Shown one piece after another: positions 22,451 through 36,798 of a stretch of DNA of 64,000 nucleotides. This DNA is from Chionoecetes opilio (Eukaryota > Arthropoda > Malacostraca > Decapoda > Majidae), in the NCBI GenBank assembly GCA_016584305.1, contig JACEEZ010007142.1:22501-86500 (forward strand). Reading direction: 5' to 3'. Each line of letters opens with the position of its first letter. Within the stretch, counting starts at the first letter, position 1. The notes under the pieces are model-generated. The model saw only the letters and a list, made by a program, of their open reading frames with translations, did no database searches and had not been told where the DNA came from. The translations under genes and the position numbers were made by a program.

Positions 22451-22738
22451 CCTGCTCGGATGGTAGGCTCTGGAGGTTCACTTGAGGGCTCTGATAGTTG
22501 GTCCTCGCCCGTGGTGGCGCAGGCAGGATTCTTTTAGTGACGTCTGTGATTAGAGGCTCATGCCGCCCCCCTGTGTCCTCCGATGCACTCGCAATCGAAG
22601 GTAGAGTTGATAGGCAGGGCATGTGGGTGTTCTTAGGCCACTCGACGGTGCAGAAAGGTTTTGGGTTTCTTCGGGGATCGAACTCGGGTCACCGAGAACG
22701 CCAGTCGGAGACACTAACTACTCCGCTACCGCCTCCCC
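22451..22738 (-). repeat. tRNA-derived SINE family 2, copy 1
   Basis: Minus-strand head GGGGAGGCGGTAGCGGAGTA with a B-box-like GAGTTCGATCCCC, then a roughly 220-bp body ending near CCTACCATCCGAGC. Copies at 44650, 51531 and 59420 share the whole body. Confidence 0.8.
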
Positions 22739-22739
22739 A

Positions 22740-25040
<2,301 letters not shown>

Positions 25041-25041
25041 T

Positions 25042-27575
25042 GGCGTCATGATATTCTCGGGACACACTCATTGTCTTGGGCGACTTCAATGCTACTACTG
25101 GCACTGTGAGAGATGGCTACGAGTTATGTGTTGGTCCCCATGGCTCCGGTACCAGAAACACCAACAGTTCTCTGCTTCTGAACTTTGCAAGGTCCAGAAG
25201 GTTGAGAATTGCAGGTTCTTGGTATCAGAGACCAGAGCTGCACCGCTGGACATGGTATAGTAATGCCGGAGGGGTAGCAAAGGAGATCGACCACATCCTC
25301 GTAAGCACTCGTTGGAGGATCCTCCAGAACTGCATGGTTTACCGGAGTGCTGAGTTCTTTGGAACAGATCACAGACTTGTTGTTGCTACACTTAAGCTTC
25401 ATGTCAAGTCCAGAAGAATCTCAAGAGGTAACCATACTGTGTTTCATCTTGAGAAACTGAAGGACTTGACATGTGCTCATGAGTATGCGGTGGCAGTCTC
25501 AAATCGGTTTGATGTGCTCGGTGCTCTCGGGGACCCTGTAGAACTGTGGGATACCTTCAAACGTGAAACTCTACAGGCTGCCAAGGAGTGTATTGGGGAG
25601 CGTCCGCGGTGGTTTTGTCTCGACGGAGACGCTGGAGAAAATCGAGGAGAGTCGCGCTGCCAGGCTGGCTGGGAACCGGGACCAGCACAGGGCTCTGTCA
25701 CGCCGGACTAGAACCCTCCTGGGGAGACACAAGGAGAGGTATGTCAGGAGTCTCGCTGAGGATGTTGAGGGTCATTTGAACGCTAATGACCTCCGACCCG
25801 CCTACCGAGCCCTGAAGAAGCTCCGTTCCAAGTCTCCTTCTCGGGCGAGTGCTATTCGAACAGCAGATGGGCGCCTCGTGTCGGACATGGATGGGCAGAT
25901 GGCTCGTTGGGCTGAGTACTTTGGGCAGTTGTTCACGGTAGACCCTCCAACTGAGCAGCTTCACACCACTGGGTTACAGGCAGTAGATGCCGATCCTCCC
26001 ATTGACGAAAGCGCACCCTCTCTTGACGAAGTCAGAGAGGCTGTAGCAAAGTTGAGGGGTGGAAAGGCAGCTGGTGTTTGTAATATCAGTGCGGAGCTCC
26101 TCAAAGCTGGGGGTGAGGCCATGATCCACGGGTTGCATGCTGTCCTGACTGCCGTGTGGCAATCAGGTACCATTCCTCCTGACTGGAAAAGGGGGCTGGT
26201 CGTCCCTATCTGGAAAGGGAAAGGGGACCGTCAGGACTGCAACAATTACCGCGGTATTACACTGCTCAGCGTACCAGGCAAGGTGCTTGCCCATCTATTG
26301 CTGACACGGATTCACAGCCATCTGGTGAAGCATCAGAGACCTCAGCAGTCTGGGTTCACGCCTGGTAAGTCAACAACGGACCGTATCCTAGCGCTTCGTG
26401 TCCTGGTGGAACGCCGACGTGAGTTTCGACAGGGGATGCTTGCAGCCTATGTTGATCTCAAGAAGGCGTTTGACTCAGTGCATCGTGAGTCACTCTGGGA
26501 TCTTCTGCGACTTCGAGGGATTCCTGCAAGGACTATTGGTTTGATAACTGGTCTGTATTCTGGGACTGAGAGTGCTGTGAAGTGTGGGGCAGGTGTATCC
26601 GGCTTCTTTCCTGTGAATACAGGAGTGAGGCAAGGGTGCGTCCTTGCCCCATCACTTTTCAACGCTTGTATGGACTGGGTATTGGACAAGGTTGTAGATC
26701 AAAGTGATTGTGGAGCATCCGTTGGCAACACCAAGATCACTGATCTTGTTTTTGCCGATGATGCAGTAATCTTTGCTCAGTCGCTGGAGGTCCTGGTGAT
26801 GGCTCTCGAGGCGCTGCACGAGGAGGCAAAGCCTTTGGGACTTGAGGTCTCCTGGCTCAAGACCAAGGTCCAGGTGTTTGGAGACTTACTAGATGAAGCA
26901 GTACAGTCTGTTCATGCGTGTGGCAAGGACATTGAGATCTTGGAAAGTTTTACATACCTTGGTAGCGCAGTCCATAATGACGGCGGGTCACGTCAAGAAG
27001 TCTTACGGCGGATTGGCATAGCCCACGGTGTTATGGACTCGCTCAGCGAGAGTATTTGGCGTTGTCGTTACCTGTGCAGGAGGACAAAGATCCGGATCTT
27101 CAAATCGCTTGTGATCCCTGTCTTACTCTATGGTTGTGAGACATGGACACTAAATAGTGACTTGAAGAGACGAATCAATGCCTTTGGTAATAGGTGTCTT
27201 CGCAGAATCATGGGGTATCGCTGGGATGATTACGTGTCAAATCAGCGATTGCACCGTGAGACTGAATCGAGGCCTATTACCTGCATAGTCCGTCAGCGCC
27301 AACTTCGGCTACATGGGCATGTGGCACGCTACCCTGAAACCGATCCTTCCCATCGGGTTGTATCTGTAAGAGACAATCCGGCGTGGAGGAGGCCTAGGGG
27401 GCGCCCACAAGGCTCGTGGCTGGGGCAAGTTGATGTTTCTTGTCGAGAGCTGCTTGGTATGGGAAAGGAGCCTGCATGGGAACTCGCGCGTGGTGACCCT
27501 CGGGAGTGGCGTCGTAGGGTGGGCGAGGCGACGCGCCCCCCGACGTATGCCCCCAATGATTGATTGATTGATGAT
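25042..27575 (+). mobile_element. RTE-like LINE, 5'-truncated, frameshifted
   Basis: The 5' part (to about 25610) encodes the end of an AP-like endonuclease (LGDFNATTGT, later GTDHRLVVATLKL). A one-base shift near 25600 moves to the frame of a 666-codon ORF with a full reverse transcriptase: NNYRGITLL, YVDLKKAFDSVH, TGVRQGCVLAPSLFN, the catalytic FADDA, YLGSAV and LYGCETWTL. It ends in GATTGATTGATTG repeats. The RT motifs and short-repeat tail suit the RTE clade. The missing endonuclease start and the frameshift make it nonautonomous unless the shift is a sequencing error. Confidence 0.85.
25563..27563 (+). CDS. LINE reverse transcriptase ORF
   Basis: The coding part of the retrotransposon. 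The first 50 or so codons are probably out-of-frame read-through, and the true RT frame starts around 25600. The polymerase core spans roughly residues 200-440 and has an intact YVDLKKAFD and FADDA, so catalysis is not obviously lost. The region after LYGCETWTL has RRIMGYRWDDYVSNQRLH, typical of LINE C-terminal ends. Confidence 0.8.
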   Translation: MKLYRLPRSVLGSVRGGFVSTETLEKIEESRAARLAGNRDQHRALSRRTRTLLGRHKERYVRSLAEDVEGHLNANDLRPAYRALKKLRSKSPSRASAIRTADGRLVSDMDGQMARWAEYFGQLFTVDPPTEQLHTTGLQAVDADPPIDESAPSLDEVREAVAKLRGGKAAGVCNISAELLKAGGEAMIHGLHAVLTAVWQSGTIPPDWKRGLVVPIWKGKGDRQDCNNYRGITLLSVPGKVLAHLLLTRIHSHLVKHQRPQQSGFTPGKSTTDRILALRVLVERRREFRQGMLAAYVDLKKAFDSVHRESLWDLLRLRGIPARTIGLITGLYSGTESAVKCGAGVSGFFPVNTGVRQGCVLAPSLFNACMDWVLDKVVDQSDCGASVGNTKITDLVFADDAVIFAQSLEVLVMALEALHEEAKPLGLEVSWLKTKVQVFGDLLDEAVQSVHACGKDIEILESFTYLGSAVHNDGGSRQEVLRRIGIAHGVMDSLSESIWRCRYLCRRTKIRIFKSLVIPVLLYGCETWTLNSDLKRRINAFGNRCLRRIMGYRWDDYVSNQRLHRETESRPITCIVRQRQLRLHGHVARYPETDPSHRVVSVRDNPAWRRPRGRPQGSWLGQVDVSCRELLGMGKEPAWELARGDPREWRRRVGEATRPPTYAPND

Positions 27576-27663
27576 ATTTTTAACTTTTTTTTCTAATCAG
27601 CACTTTGTCACTGCAACGCGAGGCATAATTGTACAAAACCTTCATTGCAGGAGTGGTGGCACG

Positions 27664-28965
27664 ATGTTGAGTCGCCGAGCAGTCGTGGGAGTAGTGGTGA
27701 AGCTGCTTTTGGTGGAAATTCATCCCATCCTGGCCATCCTCCTCCAGGCGCCGAGCAGAGGACAGACCAAGCCTCTGAACAGCGGATGGGAGGGGCGACC
27801 CGAAGGACACGAAGAGGGTGCCGAGGCTGGACACATGAGGGACATCCACCTGGGCAGGTCAAGACCCTTTGTGCCCTTCAACAGCTTAACCTTCGCCGCC
27901 AACGCCTCTTCCACGTCCTCCTCATCCTTTACATGGTTACCGTCAGCCGAGGAAAACATAAAGCAAAAGATTGCCAACAGCAAACTGGCGGGAAAAAAGC
28001 CTGGCCTCCGCAAGCCTGTGTACGCAACATCAACACCTCCTTCACAGATAAAGCCACAATATCCTCCGCGTTCCCCCTCGCTGACAGGGCTGCAAAATCA
28101 GACACACTTAGATATGCCTCAGCAAAGTTTGGACAACGGGGGTATTGTTCACCAGATCTCACCCCTTCCTCAACCCACCTATCAGATTTTCAACAGGCCA
28201 GACACAAAGACAGCGATGATGCAAAACACATCTGCCAATACTGTACCCAGCAGCAGTAAGCGACCGATTCCCACGACTGCAAAACCATCACTTCAAACAT
28301 GGAGCACTGTCTCAGATAACAAGGCAACGAAAAGACCTCCACTCTCTGCCGGTTCGCTCTACACGTCTCTTTTCCACAACGCAAGTCTTGTTTCTGTGGC
28401 CGACAGTTTGCCTTCAGGGGTTAGTGCAGCGTCACCCCGTCCATTGTCCTCTCTGATGCCCTCTGTTCCGTCAACCAGGCCTGCCTACCTGTCGTCACCA
28501 ACCAAAGCTTATTCACCACCAACCAGACAACCACCACCACCAACCAGACCCTCTCGACCACCACCAATAACAACCAGACCACCTCCACCACCACCAAAAA
28601 CAACAACAACAACAACAACAACCCGACCACCACCAACCAGACCACCTCCACCACCACCAACCAGACAACCTCCACCACCACCAACCAGACAACCTCCACC
28701 ACCACCAACCAGACCACCACCAACAACCAGACCACCTCCACCACCACCAACCAGACCACCACCAACAACCAGACCACCACCAACCACCACCAACCAGACC
28801 ACCACCAACAACCAGACCACCTGCACTACCACCAACCAGACCACCACCAACAACCAGACCACCTCCACCACCCAGACCGCCTCCTCCAACCACACCACCA
28901 CCAACCAGACCACCTCCACCACCACCACCACCAACCACAACCAGACCACCTCCACCACCTCCACC

Positions 28966-28997
<32 letters not shown>

Positions 28998-31608
28998 CAA
29001 TCAGACCACCACCACCACCAACCAGGCCCTCTCGACCTCCACCAACAACAACCAGACCCTCTCCTCCATCAGCTACTTCCCCACCACCGACAACAATCTC
29101 ATCCACTTCATCCACTCCTAGAACGCCTCAAGCCCTACAGACCCCACCTCCCGTCCCTGCAGTAACATGGTTCCCTCCAACTCAAATTTTCACTATTGGC
29201 ACCACAGCGCCCCCGGTTTCCTCAGTACAGGGATTGATAACCTGGTTCCCCTCCTACACCAGACTCCCCCCGGCCATCAGCAGTCATACAGCAGTCCCTT
29301 CCGAATCAGATTTATCCTCCACAGCCTCCCCTCCATCCCTCCTGAAGTAACCGTGTCTAAATACCAAGTACGACCTCTTACGTCAACTGGAACTCCGTCA
29401 AACCCTCGTCCCTCGCTCATGACCTGGCGGCCGAGTTACGAGCCGATTGTCGTTAAGCAAACCTCTTCAGCAGCCTCTAGTGGCGGACTCCTCGTCACCT
29501 TCACTCCCAAACCAAACAATTTTATTCAGGGAGGTACCATAAGCTTGCCAGACAGTTCCCCTTCCAAGCTGCCGCCGCTAGGACCCTCCGCAGTCTCACT
29601 TGGGACCAACTATCCCTCCAGAGTCCCAGTTATATGGAGAGGTACAACGAGTCCCCTCTTGTCGGGCAAACTGAAGGGCCTGAGGCTGCGAGACCAACAT
29701 CTGCTTCCTTTACGGTGTTCCATCCTAACATTCAAGGACAGACATATCAAAAAACCCACCAGGAAGACCACAGACACCTTCATTCGCTCTTCTCCTCGTC
29801 CAACATCACTAGTTCCGGTCACAATCCCTCCCGCCGACAGCCAAGTTCTTCAGAAGATCCTCAAGGATATGACGGACGAGGAGGCAGATGTGGGGGTGAA
29901 GGAGCCTCACGAAGTCCTGCAGCGCCCGCAGCCCCCCAGCGCAAACCGACGCCCATCTGGAGATCTACTGCCGGGAGGATTGGTGGTGAATGAGAAAGGG
30001 CCAGGTTTCGCAGGTCAAGGAGAAGGGGGAACTGAGCGGCCCGAAAAACTGGGTGTTGTGTCTTTTTTCAACGGAATCTCCACTTTGTCACGACCTACGT
30101 ACACAACAAGACCCCCCACTACCACCTCTACCGCCATCACCACTAATGCTACCACTGAAACTACTCCAGCTTTAATTTCCGCATCAATTTCTCTGCATAC
30201 AACTTCAACAACGACCGCAACTACCACTACCACCGCTCCGTCCCCCGCCTTCTCGTACACCACCTCCTCTCGCATCACTTATCCAACGGCAACATCCACA
30301 ATATCCACCGAGCCAACACCTGCAGGCCACAACCACACACCGCTCTACAAGGCATCGGGCTCTTCACCTTCTGGGACTCCCAAGGCCTCCTTCTCCACCA
30401 CTCCATCGACCACTCAAGAAGGTAATCACTTGTATGACCTAGAGTACCACCTTGATGAGGACGACTTAAGGGAGCATTACGGTAGCGTGGGGGATGAGCA
30501 GAGACACAACGTAACGGGTGTCGTGGCCTCTCCTCAGGGTGTTGGGGCTTCCTCACCACAATTCACTAACCTCCAGGTGCTCACGTGGCCCTACACTGTC
30601 GCTCCAACACCGAGACCGCATGTGTCCCTCCTGACTCCCCACCCAACCCTTCCTGCTGCACTTGACGAGGACGACTTTAACGACATGACTGAGACTGATC
30701 TTTACCCTCAAGGCCCCAACACTTTCCCTCTTCACACCTTGCCACAAAAGACCACATCTCCCCCACAACCTCCATGGTCCTCTCCTTTCCATACCCTTTC
30801 CCATGTCCCGCAGGCAGATTCACTCCAGTCTCTCGTTTTAACTACTTCACCTTTTTACTCTGACTCAACAAATGGATTACCTGATGAGAATCTATCACGT
30901 CCACTTACAGGTGGTGGTAGCAATGGTGGGTACCATAACGCAGTAGAGACTTATTATCCCGCGGTAAAACCACCACTACCACTTACCCCACTTGGTGAAA
31001 ATTTGATTCAGAGCTCCAGCGTCCCTGGTGGAATTCAGCAGCTCCAGCAGCCCACATTGAGCACAGTCAGTACTCAAGGATCGGGCTCCCTACTCCAAGA
31101 CTTCCCAGAGGTCACCCTGCCAGATTTAGTGGATGACCCAAACAAGCAGGCCGTCAGTGCACTTCCCTCAACAGTCCCGCACCAACACCCACACAGCAGC
31201 ACCATTTCTAATTTGCTCATGCAGAGTTTTGGTTTTCTGGACGTCCATCACTTGACAGAGACGCCACCACCCACCCCTGCCAAAACCCCGCCAGCCACGC
31301 GTCGTCCTCCAACCATCTACACTCCACCCTCAACTAGTGGCGGGTTCCTGGGTCATCCCGTGACACAGGGGCACAAGGGAGCTCCTCCAGCCCTCCATCT
31401 GAACACCATTCCACCCCTCAACCCCTTCAGGCCAGCACACTCCAGTCATCTCAGTCAAAGCACCGGTGAGGCGACAGCGAGTCCCCAACTGTCTTATGGT
31501 ATCACCACGACACCCTCATACTCCCAGACAGCTGTCAGTGCCGATCCCATCCCTTTTCTGTCTCCCGCTTCATACCCTGGCCCTTCCGCTTCGCCAAGTG
31601 CACATCAA
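27664..31608 (+). CDS. Mucin-like Pro/Thr-rich protein, first large exon
   Basis: The exon likely starts at 27651 after a good acceptor (TTCATTGCAG). The first ATG opens MLSRRAVVGVVVKLLLVEIH, a hydrophobic leader suiting a signal peptide or anchor. A Ser/Thr/Pro-rich region follows, then PPPTRPP repeats (28510-29050), then a long Thr/Ser/Pro region with acidic patches such as LDEDDLREHYGSVGDEQ. The exon can end at CAA|GTAAGA (31608). The reading frame from the ATG hits a stop at 29119-29121. A second frame gives natural sequence from about 28785 to 29345 (VTWFPPTQIFTIGTTAPPV), and the first frame resumes after that, implying two compensating one-base changes. Family unknown; role probably extracellular or cuticular, by composition only. 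Confidence 0.55.
28500..29050 (+). repeat. CCA-rich coding minisatellite
   Basis: CCACCACCAACCAGA units encoding PPPTRP repeats. Minus-strand Val/Gly ORFs here are artefacts. This is where the frame is lost. Confidence 0.85.
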
Positions 31609-31689
31609 GTAAGAGTAAAGTTCGAGGTGGTGGTGGGAATGCCGCTGGCGGGAATAAGGGTGGACTGACTAATAATAATAACAATAATA

Positions 31690-31731
<42 letters not shown>

Positions 31732-31782
31732 TGGTAATAATAATAGTAATGATAATAAAAATGATAACAACAATAATTACAG
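31609..31782 (+). other. Probable short intron with (AAT)n
   Basis: Bounded by GTAAGA and TTACAG and filled with ATA/AAT repeats. The flanking frames do not join in phase by eye: it leaves in phase 0 and the next exon needs phase 2. Confidence 0.5.
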
Positions 31783-32521
31783 GGATGAAGCCTTTACTCC
31801 CTCCCTCCTGGCAACGTCTGCTACATTTCCACCACCACCCGTACCTCCCTTTACGCCCCTACGACACACTTACGCCCATGCATCACACACGCCCTCCTAC
31901 ATGTCTTTTCTACCTCTACCTCACGCGAATTATCCTTCCAGTAGCCTGTCTCCCTTCCCCCCTCATTTCCTTTCCCATCCTCCAGTTTACATGAGTCCAA
32001 TGTCATTGCCCACATCTCCCTCCCTTACTCTCCCTCCATACCATCCTACTTTCAATACTAGAATTTCTTCTTCATTTTCCCCCGGGCCTTATCCTCATCC
32101 TCCGTATACTACCTTTGTTACTTCTGCTGCTCGTCCTCTTCATGATGACCAAAAAATAATACAGGAAGAAAACATCCACGATGTCACCTCCTCCGTCACC
32201 TCAAGGCCGGTATCTCAACACAGTCATGCGCCAGGATTCCACCACCATTATCACCAGGCGGCACCCGTGCTTAAGAGGGTCTGGGGTCTTGTAGAAGGCC
32301 GGCCTGTCCTGGTGAATCAAGTACCAGTGTATGAGTCCATGTTCCTGCGGCCCTCTGGCAGTGTCGCCGTACAAGCCAAAAAGCTGCCCGAAGTAATGGA
32401 CAGGACAGTTTCAAATGTTAGAAGGTCCGTCCCTCACCGCCCTGCCCATCGTTCCAAACGCTTTAGCCGAGCCAACCGCTGTCCTTCTCTAGCTTGTCCT
32501 CCACTAACTGAAAATCACTGA
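31783..32521 (+). CDS. Mucin-like locus, second exon
   Basis: Open from the acceptor at 31782 (DEAFTPSLLATSATFPPPPV) to a stop at 32519-32521. Pro/Ser/Tyr/His-rich, then LKRVWGLVEGRPVLVNQVPV and a basic end (PHRPAHRSKRFSRANRC). The VW..GLVEGRPVLV..VPVYES stretch weakly resembles VWSAEGGHFTLV..GRVPYHS at the start of the next exon. It is either the C-terminal exon of the first gene or an internal exon whose donor I could not place. Function unknown. Confidence 0.45.
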
Positions 32522-32861
32522 AATCACATTTCAATGAGAATGAAATAGAAAATAAAAAAACTGCCGAGGATTTTGAGCAGGTACAAAATTCATTAACAGA
32601 TTGATATCAGTGGATTGTGATAAAAAAAATTGAAATTCTGTTTGCATCCCTTTCATAAGTTTTATGATCCTTAGCATCAAAAGATGTTATTGATTTGGTT
32701 GAGCATCAATTTCACAAGATAGAGAAAAGTGAAGAACAGAACATATCCCTAAAAACGCGTCAAAAAAATATATGTAACATGTAGGTAAACATGTAATAGG
32801 TTACTGAAACATTACCTATGTGATTGTTCTTCCATTCTTGAACACCATCTGGGTCTTGCAG

Positions 32862-35233
32862 GTTCCGATGTTACGGAGGCAGCCAACCTTCACCCCGAGT
32901 CACAGTCACCCCACGTGCTGCTGAAGGTGTGGAGTGCAGAGGGCGGCCACTTCACCCTCGTGTCCAGCGGGCGCGTCCCATACCACTCCCTCACCTCCCA
33001 CAACCTCACTGACCTGCAGCCCCTACCGTCCCCTCCATCAGTGGTCGCCCACACTAACACCTCACAGCACCCGAAAACACACTCCAATTCTTCTCAGAGT
33101 GGTCTTCCAGGCTTACCTCCCCAGCATTCCCTTATTTCCCATATTGTTTCAACCCTCTTTCCTCCACAACCCAGTCCTCTTTCCACCCCTCGCCCTCATT
33201 CCATCCCCACCCATCAAGGCACCAAGGACGCCCCTACGCATGACCGTCTTCAGTCTCTAAACATAAAAGAACTGGTGGAAATCTTGAAACAGAAGCTGCT
33301 GGCACAAGAATCCTCTCAAGAGCGTCCACTGGGTCATTATCGCCCTTGGAATGTTGACAGTGGCATCACCCAGTCCCCGGATATACCCTCACCACCCTGG
33401 CAGGAACACGAGACTTTGGAGCAGCCAACACAAAATCCGCAGCCACATGAAAGCTCCCAAAACCCTCCCCAGCCGGATGACCCCATCAACTATGCAGACT
33501 TTTTTCCCAGTCTCATTAGAGGAGATGAATCGTCCTCTGAAACGCACGCCTCAGCTCCCTCATCATCATCCTTAAACAACTCACTTGATAGCTTGTATAA
33601 TAACGAGTACGACTTCCTCACCTTCCTTGACGACCCTCTTACGCCGCCATCACCTCTCAACATGCACCCAGGAACGCAGTCTTCATCATTGTACTCTTGG
33701 CTGTTGTCACAAATATTGCACCAGTCGCCGCTTTCCGTCACAAATACCACGAGTATGGACCCCTCCCAGTGGAACCCAAAAAATATCTCGTTGCTTTACG
33801 GCTCCAATTATCATGAGTCACAAAATCCCTCCTCGGTGACGGATTTCCCTACCTCAGCCTCTCCCAGTAACATCCAGACACTGAAGCCTGTTCCCGTATC
33901 TCCTACAATCACCGTGGCGAACTCCTCAACCCCTGGTCCCATCCTTCCAGATTTAGACCCTCTCGGAACCTCTCTGTTATTCAGCAGAATCGTGGAGGGC
34001 ATCCTGCAGGATCTGTCACGTACAAACAGCACAATCGATCAACAAGAGACGCTGCTTTTTGACGACGTGAGTGAGTCTTTTGCGGAAGACTTAACGAACC
34101 ACAAGAACGTCACTTCTTTACACAATGCCACATCGGTATCCCAAGAGGCATTCATCAACCCACTGCTCCCACCTCTTCTCCCGCTCTTACTCGGACATGT
34201 ACATGGCTTCTTCTCTGACAGTCCCGCTAATGCCCCTCAGAACACCTCTGCTATCCCTGTCCGTCACCATGGCTCAAGTTTAGAAGAAAAAAATGGATTT
34301 GACGACTCTCCAACATATGGAAATGAGAAACTACAGAATCATAGCTCACTTCTTTCTCAAGGAATCCAACACTCGCTATCTGAGATCGCCGGAATAAAGA
34401 ACAAGCACCATGTTGGGCCCGCTGGTACCGGGGTGCACGTAGGGCTCGGCTTAGAGGGCTCTGTATGGAAAGATCTGCTGTATCCTCCCTACCTCGACGC
34501 CCTCCTCGCTGACTTGGACACGAAGCACCCTCACATCAGGAAGATTCTCAGGGCGCTGGCGATAACTAACTTATTTGCCATCAATCCGCACCTCCTGCAC
34601 CTTCTGGGTCCACAGTACAGCCACCAGGAATCTATGGACTCTCTCCAAGCCCACAAGCCTCAGCTGTCTACGACCGACGAGCGAGTGATGCACAATTCCT
34701 CTAGTTTAGGACAGGGAGATAACGAACCTCCGCATCTCAGCGAAGTTGATGACCCAATGTCAGTACTCGAGAAGAATGGCTTCTATTCCTTACACGAAGT
34801 AGCAGTCACACCGTCATCAGTGCCGCATGAGGATGATAGTTTGCTTTCAAAAATTGAGGCCGCAGCCACGGCTAGTAGCACGCCCTCCTCTGGAGTAACC
34901 ACAGAAGAAAGCCGCGTGAAGGAGTGCCTCAAGAGTAATTTGTGTGCCCTCGGGTTGGCACTCACAATGGCGGTAGGAACGACAAGTGCAATGGCGGTGC
35001 CGCTTATGGTGCCAGTTATGGGCCGACGACGCCGTAAGCTGCCATTCAAACCTCTCTCCGCCAGCAGCCACTACATCCCCTTTCCCCTCGGTGAGACGAT
35101 GGATTCTCCTATACGTCTGAAACCAAAGTCGAACCTGGCCACATTCTTTCGTCGAATGGCCTCTCAGAACCCCAAAAGCAGTGTTACTTTCCGTAGTCTT
35201 GTTGATGGCGGAGGCAGTGCCCGTCAGGTATAG
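32862..35233 (+). CDS. Mucin-like locus, exon with hydrophobic module
   Basis: The acceptor is at 32861 (TCTTGCAG) in phase 1; the reading starts GSDVTEAANLHPESQSPHVL and runs to a stop at 35231-35233, with a possible earlier donor CAG|GTATAG. Ser/Pro/His/Leu-rich with many N-x-S/T sequons, so probably a glycosylated extracellular part. Near the end is NPHLLHLLGPQY (34584), then a Cys-flanked hydrophobic module ECLKSNLCALGLALTMAV (34922) that continues to a VPVM stretch and a basic GRRRRK, then about 65 polar residues. That looks like a membrane segment with a basic stop or a furin-like site. The same arrangement recurs in the gene at 36799-37729. No signal peptide of its own was found, so it may be the 3' part of the gene starting at 27664. 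Confidence 0.55.
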
Positions 35234-36100
35234 GTGTTTTGGTGTGGCTCCCCATGGGTTATATACGTCGCTCCTACCCGCCCCAGACGTCACCCTATAA
35301 ACGAGGTTACAAAACATTATGAATTCCTGGTATTTTTTTCCTTTCATGCCAGAGTCCTCAAAGCATGAGGCCTCTGACATGGGCCAGTGGCTCACTGACG
35401 CTGCCTTTCTTTTACCGATCGATATTTCAAGGAAACAAAGCATGTTCCTAAATCATACAGTAGTTCCTCAACACAAATACAAGCTGTATGAATATTTTGC
35501 ATTACAAACACAGACAAACACTGTAACTTGCTTCATGGGATATTGTAATTATTTTCCTTCACTTCAAACAGTAATGGCAATGAACGCGTTATTGCAGGAC
35601 GCTGCTACACTATATCCACCCACCTCAATCCGCCACTCAACCTGAGGCGCTTCGTGACCTCCACAGTTGAATCCGTAGTGAAGAATGCAACTCCAGTCTT
35701 CTCTTCATGTATATATTTTACCTAGTCTTCAGTAGACAGAAAAAAAATAAGAAAAAGAGAAGAAAAAAAAACATTAGTCCATAAAGAGGGAAGATAAGAG
35801 AGTCCAACTAACAGTAAGGCATATGGAAGTGATGTGTCACTCCCATACTGAGAGTAGCTGAGTCACTGGATGTAATGTGCAGGTGAAGTGCCGCTCACCG
35901 TTCCTCACACTGGTCCGCCACAACGCTGGACGCGATGTTCATTGCCCTCCTTGCTCCGGCGCTCAGGGTTTACGGCAATCAAGAAATCTAGGAAGAAAAA
36001 TACATTGTTTACACCGAGTGTGGTATAGAGGTTAGTGACGACATTAGTGCAAACAGAAACTGCTAGTTGAGTGAACTTAAATGGAGGGTTTGCTGAAGTG
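35234..36100. other. Spacer between mucin-like genes
   Basis: No convincing exon. The 108-codon ORF 35319-35645 has no features beyond chance. Confidence 0.5.
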
Positions 36101-36102
36101 CC

Positions 36103-36388
36103 TTAAGGCCGATTCCCATCAGCCCGCTTGTACGGCCGTCTTACAACAAGACCGCTCAACAATGACGTCACCATCATCACCGCTTGAGTGGTATTTGTGG
36201 TAACTGGGCACAGTTGGCAACTCCGCTCGAGCGGACACCGCCGAGCGGGAGAGATGACTTTAATTTAACTTTGTACGGCGGCCGTACAGCGGTACGGCGG
36301 TGCGGTAGACTTTGTTGTGACGTCATTGTGACGTCTTTGTTGTTGTATGGCAGCCGTACAAGCGGGAAGGTGGGAACCGGGCTTTACT
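36103..36388. mobile_element. Harbinger-like MITE
   Basis: Inverted ends AAGGCCGATTCCCATCAGCC and, reversed, AAAGCCCGGTTCCCACCTTC, with CGCTTGTACGGC inside both. TTA flanks each side, as expected for PIF/Harbinger. No coding sequence. Confidence 0.6.
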
Positions 36389-36798
36389 GAAGGATAGCGG
36401 TAAAGGAAAGGGTGATGATGACCGGATAAAAACATGAAGACTAAAGAATTTTGGGAATTACTGTTAAATTTGACCGTGCTAGCGACTGTGAGGTCTTGTT
36501 GGTGCCAGAGTAACTATATATACTATATTAGTTACTTTGGTGGCGCAACAGCCGGCAGACGGGCGCGATGCTTCCAGCAATCCAGCAAACTCCTTGACCG
36601 CCAACAGCTGGCTCGCGTTCCTCCAGCATAGTGTCACCAGTAACACCACAACAGCCAGGCGTCAGTGTGGCGGCGGCGATGCAGCGCGACGCCAAGTGAG
36701 CGAAGAACACGAACACCGCAATACAAGGCCTGCTAGACCCTTCACCAGCAGGTCACCAAGCCTCCGCCTCCCTCCTGGTGACCTCAACCAGCTGTCAC

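Noticed and set aside
28421..29115. Long minus-strand Val/Gly ORFs
   Set aside because: Reverse readings of the CCA coding repeat; no start context or splice evidence.
35319..35645. 108-codon ORF as part of the mucin-like locus
   Set aside because: Not proline/threonine-rich, no splice sites, no module.
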